The notes beneath the pieces were generated by a model. The model worked only from the letters and a program-made list of their open reading frames with translations. It made no database searches and was not told the origin of the DNA. Source: UBA993 sp964436815 (GTDB lineage Bacteria; Bacillota; Dethiobacteria; DTU022). From it: a DNA stretch of 54,609 nucleotides. A program made the position numbers and the translations under genes. Positions 9,439 through 18,136 of this stretch are shown in pieces. The stretch is taken from assembly GCA_964436815.1 (NCBI GenBank), contig CAYTER010000010.1, forward strand, positions 1-54,609, in the 5' to 3' direction. Position 1 is the stretch's first letter. The number at the start of each line of letters is the position of its first letter.

Positions 9439-11850
9439 CTAATTACGCAGGGTAGCACCTAAGCTAAAGAGTGCCGTTTCAATTCTTTTCTGGGTTTCGT
9501 TCACCTCGTCTTCCGTAAGGGTCCTCTCGTTATGCCTGAACGTCAGAGAATAAGCAAGGCTGCGTTTTCCGGAAGGAACCTGCTTTCCTTCATAGAGATC
9601 AAAAAGCTTTACTGCGTTCAGCAATTCACCGCCGGCGTTCCAGATTGTCTCTTCCAATTTTGCAGCATTGATTTCCTTTGAAACTACCAGGGCCAGATCA
9701 CGGTAGGCCGAGGGATAACGAGGCAGCGGCGCTACACGCGGCACAAGACTGGCCTTTTGTACAAGTAAACTCAAATCTATTTCGCAAACTGTCACCGTTT
9801 GTGATATTTCAAAATCAGCTGCAACGTCAGGAAGCAGCTCCCCGATAAATCCGATCGCCATCCCATCTAGCAAAATTTGAGCACTGCGGGTTGGATGTGT
9901 GAAAGGCTCAGCCTGCTCAGAAAAGATTATTCCTTCAATCTGCATTCTCGAAAAAATAGCTTCCAGAGCTCCTTTTATCTCATAATAATCGGCACTCCTC
10001 GATGTTGAAAGCCAATTTGGTTCAGGGGCCAGGCCGCTGACAGCAATTGCAAGTTTTTGTTTTTCAGCGGGCAGACTCTCAAGGGGCAGTTCTTTGGGCA
10101 CATAGATCGTGCCAAGCTCATAAAGTTTAAGATTAAGCTCTCTGTAATTTAGATTGTGCTGTACTGCTTTTAATAGTCCTGGAAGCAGTGTTGAGCGCAT
10201 CACCGACTGTTCCTCGGAAAACGGATTCTGCACGGGAATCAGGCACAAGCGGGGATCGTGATCAGAAAGTCTCAATCGTTTAAGATTAACCGGGTTTATA
10301 AACGAATAGGTTATACACTCAAAATAGCCACAGGAGACCAACAGCTCTTTAATAATCAGCTTAAAACGTTCTTCAAATGATTCCCTGTTTTCAATCAGTT
10401 CCCCGCTGGGCAATGTTGTTGGCACACGATCAAAGCCATGCAGGCGAACGATTTCCTCAACCAGATCTTCTTCGATCAACAAATCCGGCCGACGCAGAGG
10501 AACGATAACTTCAAATTGCCCTTCACGATCTTCTTTTACTCCCAGGTTCAGTTTTGTTAAAATAGCAAATATCTCTTCTTTTGTAATTTCCATACCAAGA
10601 ATCTTATTGACCCGGTCAGGTCTCAATGAAACTGTCCAGGGCCTGGCTGTCGAGCTATTAACATCTATTACCCCTTTAAGAATTTTACCTCCGGTAAGTT
10701 CACCTATCAGGTAAGCAGCACGATTCTGAGCTTGCAGCACAGTCTCATGGTTAATCCCTTTTTCAAAGCGCTGAGAAGCCTCGGAAGGAAGAAGAAAACG
10801 CCGGGCTGTCCTCCTGATACTCTTCGAATCGAAAGCCGCAGCTTCAATTAAAACCGCTTTCGTTGCAGCGGTAATCTCGGTATTTTCTCCGCCCATTACC
10901 CCCGCCAGACCGACAGACTTTCTCTTGTCCGCGATTACCAGAACCTCCGGGTCAAGCTCTCTCTTCAAACCATCCAACGTAACAAGTTCTTCACCCTTGC
11001 TAGCTCTCCTGACAATGATCTGCTCTCCTTCTATTAATTCGAGGTCAAAGGCATGCAGCGGCTGACCAAACTCCAGCATCACATAGTTTGTGACATCAAC
11101 AACACTGCTTATTGGTCTGATTCCGGCCTTTAACAGTCTAAGCTGCATCCAGAGTGGTGACCTGCCGATCTCGATATCTTCAACAACTCTTGCAGTGTAG
11201 CGCGGGCATAATTCTGGATCCTCAACCAGTACAGATACTATTTCGTTAATATCCTTATTGCTCTCAGTCGGTTCACCAACCGGGACAGCTAACCTTGCCC
11301 CGGTTAGAGCCGCCACTTCATAAGCAACACCGATCAGTCCGAGACAATCAGAACGATTCGGTGTCAATTCCAGGTAAAGTATTTCTTCGTCCAAACCAAG
11401 CAGGCGGTCAATTGGTTCTCCGATCACAGAATCGGCATCAAGGATCAGTATTTCATCCTCCAAGCCAATTTCCAGACCGAGCTCATGGGCTGAGCACAAC
11501 ATACCCACAGAATCAACACCGTATAGTTTTGCCGCTTCGATCAGCCTCTCACCCGGCAGTACTGAGCCTGGCCTGGCAACCGGAACCTTATCCCCGATTT
11601 TAAAATTCCTGGCTCCACAGACAATGTTAAAAATTTCTTTCCCTGTATTCACTTTAACGATAGTCAGATTGCTGCGCCCTGGATGATCGGCTACTTCTTT
11701 TATTTCACCAACAACTACTCCGGGCAGATCAGCGCCAAACCTTTCCACTGCGCCGACCTCGATGCCCGATAAGGTCATCAGGTCTGCCAGCTCCCTGGCG
11801 CTTATTCCCGGATCGATATATTCTTTAAGCCAGTTATATGGTACCTGCAT
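9439..11850 (-). CDS. pheT: Phenylalanine-tRNA ligase beta subunit
   Basis: 803 residues, the normal length of the bacterial beta chain. It begins MQVPYNWLKEYID, followed by a tRNA-binding (EMAP-like) domain at about 40-150 (GVVVGEIKEV, CGARNF), the B3/B4 editing region (ELTPNRSDCLG, SVVDVTNYVMLEFGQPLHAFD), B5 domains, the catalytic-like core (YECITYSFI-type segment) and the C-terminal anticodon-binding fold (ending FRHNERTLTEDEVN). It forms the alpha2beta2 enzyme with PheS and provides editing and tRNA binding. It starts 40 bases after pheS and shares its T-box-controlled transcript. Confidence 0.97.
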   Translation of the reverse strand: MQVPYNWLKEYIDPGISARELADLMTLSGIEVGAVERFGADLPGVVVGEIKEVADHPGRSNLTIVKVNTGKEIFNIVCGARNFKIGDKVPVARPGSVLPGERLIEAAKLYGVDSVGMLCSAHELGLEIGLEDEILILDADSVIGEPIDRLLGLDEEILYLELTPNRSDCLGLIGVAYEVAALTGARLAVPVGEPTESNKDINEIVSVLVEDPELCPRYTARVVEDIEIGRSPLWMQLRLLKAGIRPISSVVDVTNYVMLEFGQPLHAFDLELIEGEQIIVRRASKGEELVTLDGLKRELDPEVLVIADKRKSVGLAGVMGGENTEITAATKAVLIEAAAFDSKSIRRTARRFLLPSEASQRFEKGINHETVLQAQNRAAYLIGELTGGKILKGVIDVNSSTARPWTVSLRPDRVNKILGMEITKEEIFAILTKLNLGVKEDREGQFEVIVPLRRPDLLIEEDLVEEIVRLHGFDRVPTTLPSGELIENRESFEERFKLIIKELLVSCGYFECITYSFINPVNLKRLRLSDHDPRLCLIPVQNPFSEEQSVMRSTLLPGLLKAVQHNLNYRELNLKLYELGTIYVPKELPLESLPAEKQKLAIAVSGLAPEPNWLSTSRSADYYEIKGALEAIFSRMQIEGIIFSEQAEPFTHPTRSAQILLDGMAIGFIGELLPDVAADFEISQTVTVCEIDLSLLVQKASLVPRVAPLPRYPSAYRDLALVVSKEINAAKLEETIWNAGGELLNAVKLFDLYEGKQVPSGKRSLAYSLTFRHNERTLTEDEVNETQKRIETALFSLGATLRN

Positions 11851-11890
11851 AATTCTATCCCCCGCAATCTGCGACCTAATTTAATTTAAA

Positions 11891-12916
11891 CTAAGCAAAC
11901 TGTTTTAGAAAACGCATATCATTGGTGAAAAAAAGCCGTAAATCACCTATTCCGTATTTCAGCATCGCTATCCGCTCGACACCCATACCAAAAGCGAAGC
12001 CTGTCACCTGCTGAGGGTCATAACCGGCAACTTCAAGCACCCGGGGATGAACCATACCGGCTCCTAATATTTCGAGCCATCCGGTATCGCTGCAAACGCG
12101 GCACCCTTTGCCTTCACACATGATACAAGAGATGTCCACTTCAGCGCTTGGCTCCGTAAAAGGGAAAAAACTTGGCCGGAGGCGAATCCGCTGTTCCGGA
12201 CCGAACATTTCCCTGGCAAAAAGAAGCAGCGTCCCTTTTAGATCGGCAAAGGATATGTCCCGATCCACTGCCAGCCCTTCCACCTGGTGAAACATCGGTG
12301 AATGCGTGGCATCATCATCCCGGCGAAAGACTTTGCCCGGAGCGATGATCCTTACCGGCAAGGCCGGTGCGAGCTTCTCCATAACCCTGATTTGCACCGG
12401 TGAGGTGTGAGTTCTAAGCAGAAATTCGGCAGTAATATAAAAACTGTCCTGCATATCCCTGGCCGGGTGTTCTGCTGGAAAATTAAGGGCTTCATAGTTA
12501 TAATAATCGCTCTCGATTTCTGGACCATGTGCTACCTGAAATCCTAAACCGATAAATATATTCTTTATTTCATCGGCAATTAAAGTCAGTGGATGTTTCT
12601 GCCCCAGTGATGCAGGGCGACCGGGAAGGGTTATGTCGATCTTTTCCTTTGCCCATTTATCACCCTTGGCAGCATCAAGCAGGGATTTCTCTTTCAGGGT
12701 AAATAAATCTTCCAATTCCTGCCGCAGTTTATTTGCTTCGTTCCCGATAATCGGTCGTTCTTCCGGTGCAACGCTGCCCAGACTGCGCAGTAGCCCTGTC
12801 AATTCGCCTTTTTTGCCCAAAACCCTAACTTTAATTTCTTTCAAATCGTCAATGCTCTTAACAGCTGCGATTTTAAGTCGTATTTCTCTTTCCAAATCTT
12901 TCAGTTTTTGCAGCAC
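11891..12916 (-). CDS. pheS: Phenylalanine-tRNA ligase alpha subunit
   Basis: The catalytic chain of Phe-tRNA synthetase, 341 residues. After the N-terminal coiled coil (about 1-85) come the class II motifs: GLGFQVAHGPEIESDYYNYE, RTHTSPVQIR, GKVFRRDDDATHSPMFHQVEG and the closing GFAFGMGVERIAMLKYGI. The longer frame open to 13024 runs into the T-box leader and is not real. I choose the GTG at 12916, which has GGAGG 8 bases upstream and gives the usual first residues (V)LQKLKDLE. It is the first gene of its operon and lies directly behind the T-box terminator. Confidence 0.95.
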   Translation of the reverse strand: MLQKLKDLEREIRLKIAAVKSIDDLKEIKVRVLGKKGELTGLLRSLGSVAPEERPIIGNEANKLRQELEDLFTLKEKSLLDAAKGDKWAKEKIDITLPGRPASLGQKHPLTLIADEIKNIFIGLGFQVAHGPEIESDYYNYEALNFPAEHPARDMQDSFYITAEFLLRTHTSPVQIRVMEKLAPALPVRIIAPGKVFRRDDDATHSPMFHQVEGLAVDRDISFADLKGTLLLFAREMFGPEQRIRLRPSFFPFTEPSAEVDISCIMCEGKGCRVCSDTGWLEILGAGMVHPRVLEVAGYDPQQVTGFAFGMGVERIAMLKYGIGDLRLFFTNDMRFLKQFA

Positions 12917-12924
12917 ATCCAACA

Positions 12925-13200
12925 CCTCCAGAAAATGAAAAATCCCTCCTATAAAGAGGGACGAAAGCCTGCTTCCGCGGTACCACCCAATTTGGCTGTT
13001 ATAATTATCAAGCCCGCTTGGCATCGATAACGGGATGAGCGTCCGCAGCCTACCAGGTTTTACAAAACCGTTCAGCGGGAAGTTTAGGAGCGAACTTCAA
13101 CCAAAGGTGTAGAGCCGGCTTGCAGCCTGCGGCCGGACCTCTCTATTCAACACCGAAATCGGTTTACTTTTCTCCATCATCACAATTTTTATTAATAATA
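12925..13200 (-). promoter_or_regulatory. T-box leader upstream of pheST
   Basis: The - strand carries the T-box signature GGGTGGTACCGCGG at 12975-12988, followed by an intrinsic terminator (stem TCCCTC/GAGGGA at 12943-12961, then a T tract toward 12938). About 200 bases of structured leader precede it. A TTC triplet at 13092-13094 is a plausible Phe specifier, though the stem I fold was not computed. Established mechanism: uncharged tRNA pairs with the specifier and the T-box bulge and favours the antiterminator, so pheST is expressed when Phe-tRNA is poorly charged. Confidence 0.92.
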
Positions 13201-13206
13201 CTAAGC

Positions 13207-13235
13207 ATTATAGCATCTTAGGTATATGGCTTCAA
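13207..13235 (-). promoter_or_regulatory. Sigma-A promoter of the pheST T-box operon
   Basis: TTGAAG (13230-13235) and a perfect TATAAT (13207-13212) are separated by exactly 17 bases on the - strand. The -35 box overlaps the stop codon of the preceding methyltransferase gene. Transcription would begin around 13200, right before the T-box leader. Confidence 0.8.
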
Positions 13236-14044
13236 GTTTTTCTGCAGTATTCCTGCCTGTTGATTTCAAACAGTAAAACCCCGGCAGCAACTGCCGCATT
13301 AAGCGACTCGATCGAATCTTTAATGGGTATCGAAGCAACCAGGTCAGCCATTTTTATCAGATTCCCGGCGATACCATCGGTTTCGTTTCCGATGATCAAC
13401 GCCAGCGGTTTATTGTAGTTTAGTGACCAGTAAGGCGTTTCACTGTTTCGATCAGCCGCTACCACCTGAAAACTTTTTTCTTTCAAATCGGAAACCAGAT
13501 TTTCTACCACACTGACTTCATGCAAATGAACCTGAAAAACTGCACCGGCGGTGGCGCGTAAAACTTTCGGGCTATAGGGATCTGTGCATCCCGGAGTGCA
13601 ACAAACTAAATTTACCCCGGCGGCAACAGCTGTTCTGATCAATGTTCCCATATTGCCCGGGTCCTGAATTCTGTCTAAAATAATTATTAGTTCGTCGATA
13701 TTACCGGATATTTCGACATTGAAGCGATAATTGAAAGGGAATACGGCGGCAACTTCCTGAGGTGTTTTTGTTTCTGAAAGCTTTTCAAACATTGAAGGAG
13801 TAAGAATTATTTTTTTCGATGCAGCAGGGACTTCAGACAGCCATCCTTTTTGGTTAACATAATAATAGTCTGCGGTAAAAAAAATCGTCTCCGCAACAAG
13901 CCCGGCATCAAAAGCGCCTTTAACCAGGTTAGGTCCTTCTACAGCAATTTTTCCGGTCTTCCTGCGGAAATTCCTGCTAGACTGTAGTTTTTTATATTCT
14001 TTCAACAGAGGATTTTGGCTGCTACTTAACTCCAGGAGATTCAA
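13232..14044 (-). CDS. TrmH/SpoU family RNA 2'-O-methyltransferase
   Basis: 270 residues. The N-terminal L30e-like substrate-binding domain is at about 1-100 (NPLLKEYKKLQSSRNFRRKTG). The SPOUT knot domain shows all three SpoU motifs: LDRIQDPGNMGTLIRTA, ALIIGNETDGI and IPIKDSIESLNAAVAAGVLLFE. Family role: S-adenosylmethionine-dependent methylation of ribose 2'-OH in rRNA or tRNA; the exact site is not predictable. In Firmicutes such genes commonly sit near rplT and pheS, as here. It follows the RCK gene without a gap (14045/14044). Confidence 0.9.
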   Translation of the reverse strand: MNLLELSSSQNPLLKEYKKLQSSRNFRRKTGKIAVEGPNLVKGAFDAGLVAETIFFTADYYYVNQKGWLSEVPAASKKIILTPSMFEKLSETKTPQEVAAVFPFNYRFNVEISGNIDELIIILDRIQDPGNMGTLIRTAVAAGVNLVCCTPGCTDPYSPKVLRATAGAVFQVHLHEVSVVENLVSDLKEKSFQVVAADRNSETPYWSLNYNKPLALIIGNETDGIAGNLIKMADLVASIPIKDSIESLNAAVAAGVLLFEINRQEYCRKT

Positions 14045-14701
14045 TCAAATCCACCCCAGCTTTTTCAATGCTTTATTTTCCCCGATTGCCACGATAATAT
14101 CTCCGCTTTTTACCAGGTCATCGGCTGCGGGAGAAATATTGGTTTTGCTGCCGTGGTTTCGCCTGAGCGCTATAACGCTGATGCCAAATCTGGCCCGGAG
14201 TTCAAGCTCTTTCAGTGTCTTGCCAGCCATTTCTTCGGGTGCGCTAACCTCCACAACGCTATAATCATCGGCAAGTTCGATCATATCAATAATTGTCGGA
14301 GCGAATAAACTGTGGGCAAGCTTCTGCCCCATATCCCGTTCAGGGTAAACCACCCTTTGAATACCAATTTTGCTGAGAACTTTTCCGTGCAAATCATTTT
14401 TAGCCTTAGCCACAATATAAACGCTGCCCAGCTCTACCAACAAAATCGCAGCCATAATACTGGCCTGAATATCTTCGCCAATGGCCAGGATAACAGCATC
14501 AAAATTATTTACTCCCAAAGCCTGCAGGTCGCTTTCTGAAGAAGCATTAGCAATAACAGCGTTGGTAACATCGGGGCTGATCTTCTGGATCAGATCATGA
14601 TCCTTATCGACAACTAGAACATCATGACCCAACGCAATCAGGGTTAAGGCAACGCTTGAACCAAAACGGCCGGCTCCTATTACCATAATCTGCTTTCGCA
14701 C
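14045..14701 (-). CDS. TrkA/KtrA-type RCK potassium-uptake regulatory protein
   Basis: 218 residues, the standard KtrA/KtrC length. A Rossmann RCK-N domain comes first (IMVIGAGRFGSSVALTL, acidic end of strand 2 at VVDKDHD) and a TrkA-C domain follows from about residue 135 (VVEVSAPEEMAGKTLKELELR). Known role: a cytoplasmic ring that binds NAD(H) or adenine nucleotides and gates a membrane K+ transporter (KtrB/TrkH). No such membrane subunit is next to it. The GTG start has GGAGG 8 bases upstream. Confidence 0.88.
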   Translation of the reverse strand: MRKQIMVIGAGRFGSSVALTLIALGHDVLVVDKDHDLIQKISPDVTNAVIANASSESDLQALGVNNFDAVILAIGEDIQASIMAAILLVELGSVYIVAKAKNDLHGKVLSKIGIQRVVYPERDMGQKLAHSLFAPTIIDMIELADDYSVVEVSAPEEMAGKTLKELELRARFGISVIALRRNHGSKTNISPAADDLVKSGDIIVAIGENKALKKLGWI

Positions 14702-14742
14702 AGGAAAAACCTCCGTTTAGCTTTTTTTCAGGTCTGAATTTT

Positions 14743-14777
14743 ATAAATCCGGCCTCGTTTCACCGGGCCGGATTTAT
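14743..14777 (-). terminator. Hairpin after rplT, probable terminator
   Basis: A 12-bp perfect stem (14743-14754 with 14766-14777, ATAAATCCGGCC) and an 11-base loop lie 22 bases past the rplT stop on the - strand. Only a short A/T stretch follows rather than a T run, so termination efficiency is uncertain. Confidence 0.55.
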
Positions 14778-14799
14778 AGGCGTTTAAAATTTAATAAAC

Positions 14800-15153
14800 C
14801 TAATTATTTGCTTTCGCCAGTTCCACCAGCTGAGCAAAAGCGTTTTTATCCCTGACGGCGAGATCGGCGAGAACTTTACGGTTGATCTGAACTTCTGCTT
14901 TTTTCAGTCCGTTAATAAAACGGCTGTATGATATACCACCATTCCTGGCTTCAGCATTTATCCTGGCGATCCAGAGTTTGCGAAAATCCCTTTTACGCTG
15001 ACGGCGATCACGGTAAGCATAGGTAAGGGATCTCATCACCTGTTGATTGGCAACTCTAAAAAGTTTGCTCTTTGAGCCGTAATAACCCTTGGCCAGTTTT
15101 AAAATCTTCTTACGCCTTTTCCGGGCGACATTACCTCTTTTTGTGCGAGGCAT
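14800..15153 (-). CDS. rplT: 50S ribosomal protein L20
   Basis: 117 residues, basic, starting MPRTKRGNVARKRRKK and containing the L20 signatures AKGYYGSKSKLFR and RDRRQRKRDFRKLWI. It is a primary binder of 23S rRNA domain I in early 50S assembly; in Firmicutes it also represses its own operon through the infC leader. The ATG at 15153 is preferred over an in-frame TTG two codons earlier because AGGAGG lies 10 bases before the ATG. It is last in infC-rpmI-rplT. Confidence 0.98.
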   Translation of the reverse strand: MPRTKRGNVARKRRKKILKLAKGYYGSKSKLFRVANQQVMRSLTYAYRDRRQRKRDFRKLWIARINAEARNGGISYSRFINGLKKAEVQINRKVLADLAVRDKNAFAQLVELAKANN

Positions 15154-15222
15154 AATCAATCATCCTCCTACTTTTAAGCCGAATTTATGCATTGATCTTA
15201 ATTAATAAGTTTAAATTTTTAT

Positions 15223-15414
15223 TTAAGGGATAAGCAATTTTACCCGCTTAGTGTCAGCCGGTTTAACCAGTGTTGACTTGCGTAAACGCCTGATCCGACT
15301 TGAACTCTTTTTTCCGGTCAGATGGCTGGCATAAGCTCTGTAGCGTTTAATCTTACCACTTCCAGTTTTCTTAAAACGCTTAGCCGCGCCGCGGTGTGTT
15401 TTCATTTTTGGCAT
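15223..15414 (-). CDS. rpmI: 50S ribosomal protein L35
   Basis: 63 residues, very basic, starting MPKMKTHRGAAKRFKKTGSG, the diagnostic L35 N-terminus, with HLTGKKSSSRIRRLRK in the middle. It is a small structural protein of the large ribosomal subunit. It sits between infC (21 bases upstream) and rplT (about 70 bases downstream), the conserved order. Confidence 0.98.
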   Translation of the reverse strand: MPKMKTHRGAAKRFKKTGSGKIKRYRAYASHLTGKKSSSRIRRLRKSTLVKPADTKRVKLLIP

Positions 15415-15435
15415 TCTAAATACAACCTTCCTCTA

Positions 15436-15945
15436 CTATGTTTTTGGCGTTAAAATCATGATCATATTACGCCCTTCCTGCTTGGCCGGTTTCTCGACAA
15501 CCCCATATTCGGCAAGATCTTTTGCCAACTGTTGGCAGAGACGTTGGGCGATTTCAGGGTGGGTTATTTCCCGACCTCTGAACATGACTGTCACTTTAAC
15601 CTTATCGCCGTTTTCCAAAAATTTCTGCCCCCGCTTTGCTTTCACCTCAAAATCATGTTTGTCTATATTGGGGCGCAGTTTAATCTCTTTAATTGTTGTG
15701 ATTTTTTGATTCTTCCGTGCTTCGCGATCCCGCTTGCTCTGCTCATATTTGTACTTGCCATAATCCATTAAACGGCAGACGGGGGGGCGGGCGCTCGGAG
15801 CCACATTAACCAGATCCAGCTTCTTCTCCCTGGCCAGGGTTAGGGCTTCGTCTGTTTTCATTACCCCAAGCTGAGTACCATCAGCATCAATCACCAATAC
15901 TTCCCGGGCGTTAATTTGTTCATTGACGAACAAATTTTTACTAAT
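15436..15945 (-). CDS. infC: Translation initiation factor IF-3, with rare ATT start
   Basis: 169 residues. The N-domain shows FVNEQINAREVLVID and PSARPPVCRLMDYGKYKYEQ, a basic linker follows, and the C-domain shows IKLRPNIDKHDFEVK and GREITHPEIAQRL. IF-3 keeps 30S subunits free and proofreads start-codon choice. The first ATG/GTG/TTG-type start in frame (TTG at 15933) has no ribosome site, whereas an in-frame ATT at 15943-15945 lies 7 bases after GGAGGTG (15953-15959). This gives ISKNLFVNEQ, matching other Firmicutes IF-3 proteins. AUU starts on infC are an established self-control device, because IF-3 itself rejects them. Confidence 0.95.
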   Translation of the reverse strand: MSKNLFVNEQINAREVLVIDADGTQLGVMKTDEALTLAREKKLDLVNVAPSARPPVCRLMDYGKYKYEQSKRDREARKNQKITTIKEIKLRPNIDKHDFEVKAKRGQKFLENGDKVKVTVMFRGREITHPEIAQRLCQQLAKDLAEYGVVEKPAKQEGRNMIMILTPKT

Positions 15946-16096
15946 ATCATTTCACCTCCATGAAAAACATAAGAGCAGGGATTGGCCACCTGCTCTAAAG
16001 CATCCTCAGTCTTTATCTTTTTGGATAACCCCGGTAGCTCAATTAAGGCCTCAGGGTGAGAAGCGGTGGCTTCTGCTTTTATTGAATATATTTACG
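15946..16096 (-). promoter_or_regulatory. infC leader with attenuator hairpin (L20-leader-like)
   Basis: The roughly 150-base 5' leader of infC holds a hairpin AGAAGC/GCTTCT and, just before the ribosome site, an 8-bp stem AGAGCAGG/CCTGCTCT (15972-15979 with 15989-15996) followed on the - strand by T residues at 15963-15967. Position and form match the L20-controlled transcription attenuator known from Bacillus infC-rpmI-rplT leaders. I did not fold it, so assignment to that family is inference. It cannot be the thrS terminator alone, because a promoter lies between thrS and the hairpin. Confidence 0.6.
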
Positions 16097-16102
16097 CTCT
16101 TG

Positions 16103-16131
16103 AATATAACAGAAAATTAGATCCTGGTCAA
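16103..16131 (-). promoter_or_regulatory. Sigma-A promoter of infC-rpmI-rplT
   Basis: TTGACC (16126-16131) and TATATT (16103-16108) are spaced 17 bases on the - strand. The -35 box overlaps the thrS stop codon. Confidence 0.75.
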
Positions 16132-18035
16132 ATAGTTTTTTCAGCGATCTCTTTTTTTAAGCCTGAAATGAAACAGTCCAAATTGCCGCTTCCAAGATCT
16201 CCCTTTTCACGGTGCCTGATGGCCACTTCCCCGTTTTCAACTTCACGATCTCCGACTACAAGCATGTACGGTATTTTTTTTAACTGGGCTTCCCTGATCT
16301 TGTAGCCAACTTTCTCGTTCCGATCATCAATCGTAACTCTTAAACCTTCTTCCTTGAGATGCTCTAAGATCTGGCCGGCATAATCATGGCTTCTATCGGT
16401 AACCGGAATAACAGTTACCTGAACAGGAGCCAGCCAGGCCGGAAAAGCACCGCCATAGTGTTCAATTAACAAAGCAAAAAAACGCTCCATTGAACCATAA
16501 ATAACGCGGTGAAGCACAACCGGACGGTGTTTCGCCCCATCTTCACCGATATAGGTAAGATCAAATTTCTCCGGCATTTGAAAATCGAGCTGAATTGTGC
16601 CGCACTGCCAGCTCCGACCCAGGCAATCTTCAAGGTGAAAATCAATTTTAGGACCGTAAAAGGCTCCATCGCCTTCGTTGATTTTAAAAGCGATCTTTTT
16701 ATCCTCAAGCACCTTGGCAAGAATAGCCGTTGCTTTTTCCCACATTTCAAGCGAGCCCATGGCCTTTTCCGGCCTGGTGCTCAGCTCAACCCGGTAATCA
16801 AACCCAAATATCCTGTAAAACCGATCCATCAACCGGATAATTCCTGCCACCTCATCTTCAACATGTTCCGGCAGCATAAATAAATGGGCGTCATCCTGGG
16901 TAAATGTTCGCACCCGCATCAGACCGTGAAGGGTTCCTGAAAGTTCATGCCGGTGGACAATGCCCATCTCGGCAATACGACGCGGCAGATCACGGTAACT
17001 GTGCATCCGGGAACCGAAAACCAGCATCGCTCCCGGGCAGTTCATCGGTTTGACAATGAAGTCCTGTTCATCTATTTTTGTAAAGTACATATTTTCACGG
17101 TAGTGATCCCAGTGACCTGATTGCTCCCAGAGCGCCCGGTTTAAGATCAGAGGAGTTTTTATTTCCTCATAGCCCGCCATACGATGCTCGCGGCGCCAGA
17201 AATCGGATAGCTCCTGCCAGATAACCATGCCGTTATTGTGCAAAAAAGGGAATCCGGGACCTTCTTCATGGAGGCTGAAAAGTTCCAGTTCGCGGCCAAG
17301 TTTACGGTGATCGCGTTTTTTTGCCTCTTCCAACATATTTAGATAATGTTCTAAACGATCCTTGCTCGGAAAGGAAGTGCCGTAAATTCTCTGCAGCATG
17401 GTATTGCGTTCGTCCCCGCGCCAGTAAGCCCCGGCAAGACCGGTCAATTTAAAAGCCTTGACCATTCCGGTATGGTTCAAATGCGGCCCGGCGCATAGAT
17501 CGATAAAATCGTCCTGCTCATAACAGCTGATCACTACATCATCGGGAAGGTCGGCAATCAGTTCCAGTTTATAAGTTTCATTTTTTGCCCGAAATATTTC
17601 TTCCGCTTCCTCACGGCTCATTTCAAGGCGTCTGATCGGTTTTCTCTCTTTGATGATCTTCTTCATCTCGGTTTCGATGGCCGGAAGATCATCGGCTGAA
17701 ATCGGCTCCTCAAATTCAAAGTCATAGTAGAAACCGTTTTCGATAGCCGGGCCGATACCCATTTTTGCTGTCGGGTAAAGCCTTTTAACGGCGTGAGCCA
17801 GGATATGGCTGGAGCTGTGACGATATACTGATGCACCCTGTGGTGAATCGAAATCAATAAAACTAATCGTGCTGCTGTCTGTCAGCGGCAGGTGAAGATC
17901 ACACTCTTTTCCATCTACTAAAACAGCTATCAAATCTTTATTTTCAGCAGTTTTTTCCCGGTAGAGATCCATACAGGTTGTACCGTCTGGAAATACACTT
18001 TCGTCTCCACCGTCAAGTCTGACTTTTATCGACAA
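16128..18035 (-). CDS. thrS: Threonine-tRNA ligase
   Basis: 635 residues, the usual length. It has a TGS domain at about 1-62 and the second editing domain (HSSSHILAHAVKRLYP, GPAIENGFYYDF; zinc-type CAGPHLNHTG). The class II catalytic core shows MNCPGAMLVFGSRMHSYRDLP, RVRTFTQDDAHLF and GDGAFYGPKIDFH, and ends in the HGLTH-like helix and anticodon-binding domain (PVTDRSHDYAGQI). The longer frame (18059) is not favoured: a TTG at 18035 lies 10 bases after AAAGGAGG and gives LSIKVRLDGG. No T-box is seen in the short leader, unlike many Firmicutes thrS genes. Confidence 0.96.
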   Translation of the reverse strand: MSIKVRLDGGDESVFPDGTTCMDLYREKTAENKDLIAVLVDGKECDLHLPLTDSSTISFIDFDSPQGASVYRHSSSHILAHAVKRLYPTAKMGIGPAIENGFYYDFEFEEPISADDLPAIETEMKKIIKERKPIRRLEMSREEAEEIFRAKNETYKLELIADLPDDVVISCYEQDDFIDLCAGPHLNHTGMVKAFKLTGLAGAYWRGDERNTMLQRIYGTSFPSKDRLEHYLNMLEEAKKRDHRKLGRELELFSLHEEGPGFPFLHNNGMVIWQELSDFWRREHRMAGYEEIKTPLILNRALWEQSGHWDHYRENMYFTKIDEQDFIVKPMNCPGAMLVFGSRMHSYRDLPRRIAEMGIVHRHELSGTLHGLMRVRTFTQDDAHLFMLPEHVEDEVAGIIRLMDRFYRIFGFDYRVELSTRPEKAMGSLEMWEKATAILAKVLEDKKIAFKINEGDGAFYGPKIDFHLEDCLGRSWQCGTIQLDFQMPEKFDLTYIGEDGAKHRPVVLHRVIYGSMERFFALLIEHYGGAFPAWLAPVQVTVIPVTDRSHDYAGQILEHLKEEGLRVTIDDRNEKVGYKIREAQLKKIPYMLVVGDREVENGEVAIRHREKGDLGSGNLDCFISGLKKEIAEKTI

Positions 18036-18098
18036 GGGCTGTCTGCCTCCTTTGAGCAATTGAATAGAAACCTGAATAACAAAATGTTAATAAAAATT

Positions 18099-18127
18099 AT
18101 GATAAGACCTGCCATTAAACCTGTCAA
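18099..18127 (-). promoter_or_regulatory. Sigma-A promoter of thrS
   Basis: A consensus TTGACA (18122-18127) and TATCAT (18099-18104) with a 17-base spacer on the - strand, about 65 bases before the thrS start. The -35 lies 10 bases past the stop of the lipid kinase gene. Confidence 0.78.
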
Positions 18128-18136
18128 GCTTAGTTC

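Noticed and set aside
12917..13024. 36-codon N-terminal extension of PheS
   Set aside because: It runs through the T-box motif and terminator; a GTG at 12916 has a well-placed ribosome site and gives the family's usual start.
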